Below are positions 49,379 to 64,000 of a DNA stretch of 64,000 nt, piece after piece. Position 1 is the first letter of the stretch, and the number at the start of each line of letters is the position of its first letter. The position numbers were made by a program, and so were the translations under genes. The notes beneath the pieces were generated by a model. The model worked only from the letters and a program-made list of their open reading frames with translations, was not told the DNA's origin and did no database searches. This stretch comes from Anas platyrhynchos (lineage: Eukaryota > Chordata > Aves > Anseriformes > Anatidae): assembly GCF_047663525.1 (NCBI RefSeq), contig NC_092612.1, positions 2,575,501-2,639,500 on the forward strand, given 5' to 3'.

Positions 49379-50640
49379 GGGTCGTTGCGAGAGACTGTCG
49401 GTGAAGTTAGTGTGTTATGTCAATGCCCATAAGCTAAAAATGGAAACCCTGATTCATGCTGGAAGGACCCACAAGAATAGGGAGCGGCCCTGTTCTACCA
49501 AGAAATCAGCCTTTAGCGCGTTTCTTTAATATTTTGATACTCTGTGTTGTATGGAACCTTTCCGGATTGTTTTTTGTATCTTTTTTTCCCCCTCCCCTAA
49601 CTACTCCAAAGGTGACTCTGACAGACGTGCCGCCGTTAGCCCCTGACATCAGCCGGCCGCGGTTCCTTGCAGCCCCCCCGCGGAGGGGATCTGCTCCTTG
49701 GTGCTGGGACCGCACGGTTCTGTGCCTCCGAGGCACCGCGGTTGCATTTTGGGACCGGTGCTGTCCCCAAGTGCGACCGAGGGGCCGAGCTCACGCCCCC
49801 AGCTCCCTTCAGTCCATCCGAAGTAAAGGCTCCCGGCAGGGTGAACAGTTGAGCCAGGTTTAGGTGTAGCGCTCCTTGTAGACTTGCCAATCTTGCTGTT
49901 TTGCACCCAAAATTCCTCTCTTGTTGATAGCTAGCGTTCTGTTAATGAGTAGTGCGGAGGACTTCCCGAGCTGAAGGCTTTTTGGGGTTTGTTTTAGATA
50001 AAAGTTTGGATTTCTTTTTGTGTTGTGTACGAGCAGATGGCACCAGTGGTTTCTGTATCTGCAGGAAATTTTATTTAAAGGGATGGGAAGCAGGACCACG
50101 GCCTTACATCGGTGACAGCAGGTCGGGGCAGAACTGGCTTTTCAAAACCCGGGGTCCAAGGTTTATTTACTCGCCGGTGCTGTTAGGGCTCAGTGTAACC
50201 AAAACCGAGCCCTCAGAGCAGCCCCCGCGCCTTTGGGAACGGAGAAGGGGCCCGCTCCTCCCCCTGCCCTCCAGTTTGAAGTCCGGCCGTTCTGTGACCT
50301 GTTCCGTTTCGCTGGAATCCCGTATTTCTGGTTTGTTGTAACAAAAGGAGAAATAATTACAAAAGCAAAGTCGGCTCCGGCTGCTTTCTTTCCCTTTCCT
50401 CGGTGTGCTCTGGGGGTCACCGTGGCCTTTCTGCTGCTGATTTGGGGCACATCCGTGCCCTTCCCTTGTGCCCCATGCATTAGGGTGCTGGGGGCAGGGC
50501 TGGACCCCAAAACCTGCGCCCTGCAGGGTGGGGGCGTGTTCCCCAGCCCTGCAGCTCCTCGTGAGGGGGTGCTGGGGGTTGGGGGGTGCTCTCAGCCCCC
50601 CGCACACATCGCTGCTGCTTGGTGGAGGTGAAATTCCCTC
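49379..50640 (+). other. CHTOP 3'UTR and CHTOP-SMAD4-like intergenic DNA
   Basis: The first several hundred bases should be 3'UTR. No canonical polyadenylation hexamer is visible. No further exon is supported. Confidence 0.45.
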
Positions 50641-51056
50641 GGTGGGTGCCTGGGGAGCGCCCCGGTGCCTTCCCCGTGCTGCTGGGGGGCTGCTGGGGGA
50701 GCTCCGGTGCCTGGAGCAGCGCGGACCCCTCCTGGGTCAGGGCGAGGGGCCGGAATGGGGCCGGGGGCTCCGCGTCCCTTGGGGCCGGGTCCCCCCCAGG
50801 TCCCCCCGGGGGGCTCCGCGCCGGAGCCGCGCCCGGAGCCGGGTCCGGAGCCTGGGGCAAGAGCCCCGCCCGCGATGTAAGCCTTGCCCCCATTGGCCGG
50901 CGGGGCGGCGGCCGGTTGTCACGCCGCCTGCCATTGGCCGCGGCGCGGCGGCGCCTCCGGCGGCCCCTTTTGTTGCCGGAGCGCCCAAGTTGGCGGCGGC
51001 GGCGGCGGGGATGCGGCGGGAGCCGGGCCCCGGCTGAACGGAGCCGGGCGGCGGAG
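50640..51056 (+). promoter_or_regulatory. CpG-island promoter and non-coding exon 1 of the SMAD4-like gene
   Basis: Very CpG-rich, without a TATA box. Two inverted CCAAT boxes (ATTGGCCGG and ATTGGCCGC, near 50892 and 50934) lie about 42 bases apart. The exon ends in a strong donor GGCGGAG|GTGAGT at 51056. A second CpG-rich block with donor CCGAG|GTGAGC at 52710 may be an alternative first exon. Confidence 0.65.
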
Positions 51057-53127
51057 GTGAGTGGCTCTGACCCCCCCCCCGGCACTGCCCAGCCCCCCCC
51101 CGCTGCCCCCCGTCCTCGCCCGGCTCGACCCGGCCCGGCTCCCCCTTGCCCACCGCCCGGTGGAGCCCCCCCTCTGCTCCGCTCCCCGTTTCCCCCCCTC
51201 CCCGGTTTGGGTTTGTGCAGGGGGGGCCCCGGTGCCACCGGGGACGGAGCCGAGCCCCCGCTCCGGGACGTCCCGGGGGTTGCAATAAGGCGCCGGGAGC
51301 CCCGCGCATCCCCTCGGCACCCTCCTGGCTGGGGGCTGCAGCCCCCCCTCTGCACCCCCCCAGGGATCCCAGCACCGGGCTGGCAGCGGGACCCCCCCCG
51401 GGCAGCGCCGGTGCCTTTGTCCGTGCCCCGGGGATTACCGGGGAGCGAAGTTGGCGGCCCCGGGGTTAGGCAGGGGGGTCGCGGGGTCCCCTCCGCCGAG
51501 CTGGGGGCGGTGGTGGTCGGGGCGATGCAGGGTGGGGGGGGGGGGGCACAGAGCCCAGCCCGAGCCCCCCCCTCCGCTGCTGGAGGAGCAGCGAGGGCCG
51601 GTGAAAAGCCCCCCTCCGGCTGGGACAAAAGGCTGGCACAGAAATGTCACCTCCAGCCCGAGCGGGGGGACCAGGCACCGGGAGGTGACCCCAGCGAGCG
51701 GCCGCACCGGGACCCCCGTGGGGCCTCGTCGGGACCCCCCGGCTCTGGGCAGCCCCGTCCCATGGCACCGGCAGGGCCGGCGGTGCTCTCGGTGAGCCAG
51801 CAGCACCCCCTCTGCTTCAGTTTGCCCCAAACTGGGCTGACTTTTGGAGGGGATTGGGGACTGGTTCTCCTCGAGCCGTCCTCCCGGAGCCACCGGCATC
51901 ACCGGAGCTGCTGGGAGCCGCAACCGACACCGGGAAGGCTCCTGCTGGGGTGGCCCCGCGCAGCCCCATCTTTCAGGGACTCCCTGCTGCCCTCTTTCAC
52001 CTCCTTTGCCCTCAAAATTTGAGCCTCGCTCATGAGGCAGAGCGTGCCAGGCCGGCGGGGTCCCCGGGGACGAGCTGGCTGCCAGCGAGCACCACGAGCA
52101 CCGGCACCGGGGAGCTCCGGGCATCACCGCGACGGGTGCTGAGGCACCCACGGAGCAAACCCCACAGCCCGCAGGGGAACCCGGGGCCGTGCTCCAACAG
52201 CGGGGGCCCCTCTGGCGTCCCCCAGTCCCGCTCCCGGCATCTGGCTGGCCTCAAAGCGGGGGAGCCCGGCCAGCAGCATCGCTCCGGCGAAGGGGGGGGG
52301 GGGCCGTGGCCATGCGCCCGCGCCGGGGGCCGAGCCAGCAGCGCGCTGGCAGGACGAGCGGCCTCCCGGCCCGCAGATAAGCGGCGCGGAGCAGGGGCGA
52401 AGGGTTTGTTGTGTCTGCCGCCGGCCCAAGGATTTTCCCAGGCCCGGGAGCGCTCGCACCCGCCGTGACTCAGAGCCCCGGCTGGAGAAGGCAGGCGGGG
52501 AGGGGGGTGGTGGAAGGATGCTCGGGGGCCCCGGCACACGCGTGTGCGCGCGGCTCTCGGCGTGCGCACGGAGGAGGCAGAGGGAGAAGCCCAACGCAGC
52601 AGCCAGCGAGGGGTTAAGGAGCGGCGCCAGCAGCCCGGGCTCTGTTTAGTCTGGGCTCCGCGCTGGAGACGGGGCCGGGGCAGCGCCGAGCACGCCTGCG
52701 GCACCCCGAGGTGAGCACTCGCACGGCCGCACGCTGCGCACACGCGGGCGGCCTCCCCGCCGCACGCCGTCGGGGTGGCGCGGCTGCTGGCCGCACGGCG
52801 CCGCCGTCCCCGCGGACCCCCGGGCCGGGCACGTGGCCACCCGCGGGCTCTGGTGCCGCCGGGGACACCCTGAGCGCCCCAGGCATCGCCGTTACCCCTG
52901 TGGCCTCTTCCCACCCCGGATAGGGACCGTGGAAGCCACGCATCCAAGCTGGTCCCCCCCCAATTCGAGGTGACGCATGGCTCTGTGCCACCTCCTCCTC
53001 GCCCGCCACGTGCCCTTTCCAGGTGCCACCGCGTCCCCGGTGCCGCAGGGGGGCCGAATAATCCCCCTCCTCTCCCCACCTCCAGCCCCCCCCTGTGGGC
53101 ACCGGCGCGGCGCTGCCACGATGCTGA

Positions 53128-57959
<4,832 letters not shown>

Positions 57960-58019
57960 CACGCAACACCGCCCTCCCGTCCCCCACCCACACCCCGCGC
58001 TTAATTTAATTTTTTTTGT

Positions 58020-58415
58020 AAGGAAGAGACCTCCCCCAAAAAAAAAAAAAAAAAAGTTAAAAGGAAAAAAGAGGAAAAAAAAGGAAGATTTTAAAAAAAA
58101 GAAGGGGAAAAAAAGAAGGGGAAAAAAAAAGAAGGGGAAAAAAAGGAAAGGAAAAAAAGGGAAAAAAACGAAGGGGAAAAAAGGAAAGAAAAAAATAAAA
58201 AAAAAAGGACAAAAACGAAAGGAAAAAAAAAGAAAGAAAAAAAAAGGAGGAAAAAAAGAGAGGAAGATAAAAAAAAAGAAGGGGAAAAAAGGAAAGAAAA
58301 AAAAAGAAAGGAAAAAGGAAAAAAACGAAGGGGAAAAAAAAAGAAAGAAAAAAAAAAAGAAAGGAAAAAAGAAAGAAAAAAACAGGAGGAAAAAAAAAAA
58401 GACGAAACGACCCCA
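58020..58415 (+). repeat. A/G polypurine tract, about 390 bases, between the SMAD4-like gene and SNAPIN
   Basis: Nearly pure purine on the plus strand (A runs broken by GG, GGAG and GAAGGGG), beginning 60 bases after the SMAD4-like stop codon. An AATAAA at 58195-58200 inside it is the only candidate polyadenylation signal for that gene. Confidence 0.9.
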
Positions 58416-58429
58416 AAACGCGCTGCTCC

Positions 58430-58605
58430 TCCCTGGGCTGTGGCCGCAGGGCGGCGCCCCCCGAACTACATTTCCCAGCGGCCCCCGCGGCGCGGGCCGG
58501 AAGTGGCCGCGGGAGCGCGGCGCGGACTCCATTTCCCGGCGCCCCCTGCGCGCGGCGGCCCCGCCGCCATTTCCCGTGGGTCCGCGCGGCGGCGGCGGCG
58601 CCAAG
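58430..58605 (+). promoter_or_regulatory. SNAPIN promoter
   Basis: CpG-rich and TATA-less. AACTACATTTCCCAGCGGC (near 58463) is a ZNF143/Staf-type element, and a partial second copy (ACTCCATTTCCCGGCG) lies about 65 bases on. YY1-type motifs CCGCCATTTCCC (58563) and AAGATGGCGGC (58603, over the start codon) follow. Confidence 0.7.
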
Positions 58606-59804
58606 ATGGCGGCGGCGGGGGGAGGCGGCCCGGCGGCGCGGGAGCTGTTCGCGGAGGGGCTGCTGCAGTTCCTGCGGCCCGCAGTGAGGCAGCTCGACGG
58701 GCACGTGCACGCCGTCAGGTCCGGGAGCGGGAACGGGGCACCGGGAACGGGAACGGGGCGGGTGGGGAACGGGGAACGGGGCTGTGGGGCCTGGACGGGC
58801 GAGGGGGGGGCTGGGAACGGGACCGGGACCGGGAACGGGAACAGGGCCGAGAGACGGGAATGGGAACGGGAATGGGACCGGGACGGGCAGAGGGAGCCGG
58901 GAACGGGGCCGGGGCCCCAAGAACGGGACCGGGACCCGGACCCGGACCAGGGCTGAGGGCCGGGAACGGGACCGGGCGGGGGGGGGGGGAGGCTGAGAAC
59001 AGGACCGGGACTGGGACCGTGGGGCCGGGATGGGCGAAGGGAGCCAGGAACGGGGCCGGGACAAGGGCTGAGGGCCGAGAACGGGACCGGGAACGGGCTC
59101 ACGGCACCGGGACCGGGGCAGTTTTGGGCCGTGAGGTGTTTTAGAGGTGGTGGGGGCCGAGGGCGGGGACGTACCGGGGGAGAACCGGGGCTGGGGACAG
59201 GGCTGGGGGCTTTCGGGGTGGTGCCTGGGGGGCCGCAGGGCATCGGTAACGGGGGGGGACGGAACGGGAGGGGTAACGGGAAGCGGGGGGGGGGGGGTCT
59301 GGGCCGGGTTCCCGGTCCTTGCCCCCAGCTCCGTGTCCTCCCCAGGGAGAGCCAGGTGGAGCTGCGGGAGCACATCGACAGCCTGGCCACGGGTGAGGAG
59401 GCACCGGGGGGGCCCCGTTGGGACCGGGAGGGGAGGGTCCGGGGGGGGTTTCCCCCACCCTGAGCCCCGCGCGGGTTCCCGCAGAGCTGTGCCGCATCAA
59501 CGAGGACCAGAAAGTGGCGCTCGACCTCGACCCCTACGTCAAGAAGCTGCTGAACGCGCGGCGCAGGGTGGTGCTGGTCAACAACATCCTGCAGAACGCA
59601 CAGGTGGGCGTGGGGAGGGGGCTGCGGTGGGTTTTTGGGGGGGGTCCCGGCCCCCCCCCAGTGCTGACAGCTTCTGCTACCCCCCCTCTCCTCGAGCAGG
59701 AGCGGCTGCGGAGGCTGAACCACAGCGTGGCCAAGGAGACAGTGCGCAGGAAAGCCCTGCTGGAGGCCGCCGGTGGCTACCCCCAGGGCCTGCCCGGCAA
59801 GTGA
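58606..59804 (+). CDS. SNAPIN: SNAPIN (SNARE-associated protein, BLOC-1 subunit)
   Basis: Exons 58606-58718, 59346-59392, 59485-59603 and 59700-59804 code for 127 residues (human 136). The N-terminus is short and Gly/Ala-rich (MAAAGGGGPAARELFAEGLL). The remainder is almost the human protein: LRPAVRQLDGHVHAVRESQV, then ELCRINEDQKVALDLDPYVK, KLLNARRRVVLVNNILQNAQ and RRLNHSVAKE. It ends GLPGK. SNAPIN is a coiled-coil subunit of BLOC-1 and BORC that binds SNAP-25 and dynein and works in vesicle priming and late-endosome transport. The start is the only in-frame ATG at the end of the CpG promoter. Intron 1 is a GGGAAC/GGGACC repeat. Confidence 0.97.
58725..59115 (+). repeat. GGGAAC/GGGACC hexamer array in SNAPIN intron 1
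   Basis: Long arrays of GGGAAC, GGGACC and GGGACG units with G-runs every six bases fill most of the 627-base intron. Confidence 0.9.
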
Positions 59805-60037
59805 GGCTCCCCCCACGGCACCGGGCCGGATCCGAGGCGGCTGCGCCCCCCCCCGGGGCGCTGGGACGGAGCGGGAGCGGCACCGACAGCACCGGGGACA
59901 ACCCCACCACGAACGGGTGCAGGAATCCGTGGCTGCAGCACGGGGGGGGACACGAGGAGCCCCCCCGGTGGGGCTGCAGGGGGTGCTCAGCGAGCTGGGG
60001 GCTGCGGCTGCTGCGCTTCCAGGGGTGGAGGCAGGGA

Positions 60038-60043
60038 AATAAA
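60038..60043 (+). terminator. Polyadenylation signal of SNAPIN
   Basis: AATAAA 230 bases after the stop codon. Confidence 0.85.
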
Positions 60044-60226
60044 GGGCGGTTGGTGCTCGGTGGGGCAGTGTGGGTCTGTAATGCTGCTCGGGTCACAGCC
60101 TTGTATGGGGCCTGCCCCCCCCCAGGCAGCACCCGGTGGGGTCTGGGCCCCCCCAGCCCTTTTGCTGAGCCCCTGCTGTAGTGTGCGTCGCTCCAGGGAC
60201 ACGGGACACACTCAAAACGGGGAGGT

Positions 60227-60232
60227 TTTAAT
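60227..60232 (-). terminator. Polyadenylation signal of ILF2 (ATTAAA)
   Basis: ATTAAA on the minus strand, about 80 bases beyond the stop codon. SNAPIN and ILF2 transcripts end tail to tail about 150 bases apart. Confidence 0.75.
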
Positions 60233-60309
60233 GCGAACCTATAAAACACAAACACAAAGGGGGGCACAGCAGCTGGCTGTGCTCGCTCAGGATGCGCCGG
60301 GTCCTTCAG

Positions 60310-63848
<3,539 letters not shown>

Positions 63849-64000
63849 CTAAAGGGGGGAGAGAAAAAAGCACTTTATTCTCCGCAGCAGCGTGCGTCTC
63901 CCACCCACCCCAGAGAGATTCAGCCCCGAGCAAGAAAGGCCCTACGTGGACACAGGGAATCTCAACGCGCCCCCACCACCCCCGCTGCGCCTCGCTGCTA
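63849..64000 (-). other. ILF2 intron 1, partial
   Basis: Intron upstream of the first visible ILF2 exon, with acceptor TTTAG at 63849-63853. No exon 1 is seen before the edge. Confidence 0.7.

Noticed and set aside
50586-52022. A 478-codon open frame on the plus strand in the SMAD4-like CpG island
   Set aside because: Pro/Arg/Gly/Ala-rich reading of a CpG island and intron. The true first coding exon is at 53242 and splicing signals exclude this frame.

Overview
The window is a GC-rich, gene-dense piece of vertebrate genome that reads as a bird. It carries a full MRP-126 type S100 gene (the avian S100A9), three degraded CR1 LINE tails, very short introns and much G-rich minisatellite DNA, as expected of an avian microchromosome. 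The gene order matches human 1q21.3 beside the epidermal differentiation complex and, from memory, chicken chromosome 25. The species cannot be fixed from sequence alone.

Layout. Bases 1-36,100 hold an S100 array on the minus strand: an odd S100-like gene with only the first EF-hand (1.0-1.7 kb); three calgranulin-type genes (S100A9/MRP-126, an S100A9/A12-like gene, and one with a His-Asp-Gly tail); S100A6; S100A4; a close S100A4 duplicate; a decayed S100 pseudogene; then S100A16, S100A14 and S100A13. Most keep the classic plan of a TATA box, a short non-coding first exon, one exon for the pseudo-EF-hand and one for the canonical EF-hand. S100A1 (about 39.9-40.7 kb) is on the plus strand and diverges from S100A13. 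It is followed on the same strand by CHTOP (41.4-50 kb), a SMAD4 paralogue (about 51-58 kb) and SNAPIN (58.6-60.1 kb). ILF2 (60.2 kb to beyond the right edge, minus strand) converges on SNAPIN.

The most interesting item is the SMAD4-like gene between CHTOP and SNAPIN. Mammals have nothing there. It has 11 coding exons and predicts 549 residues. Both MH1 and MH2 domains look intact, and five exon lengths match human SMAD4 exactly. The micro-exon region that carries the leucine-rich nuclear export signal in SMAD4 is shortened and lacks that motif, as reported for Xenopus Smad4-beta (smad4.2). This looks like a retained duplicate of the co-Smad rather than a retrocopy.

How the parts fit. The S100 genes are calcium sensors and metal-binding epithelial or myeloid proteins. 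TGA(G/C)TCA (AP-1) motifs recur from S100A6 to S100A1, well above a rough chance expectation. CHTOP (mRNA export), SNAPIN (SNARE/BLOC-1), ILF2 (NF45, dsRNA-binding complex) and the SMAD4 paralogue have TATA-less, CpG-rich promoters (ILF2's lies outside the window). Coordinates of splice sites were read by eye from GT/AG signals and frame, and may be off by a base in places.
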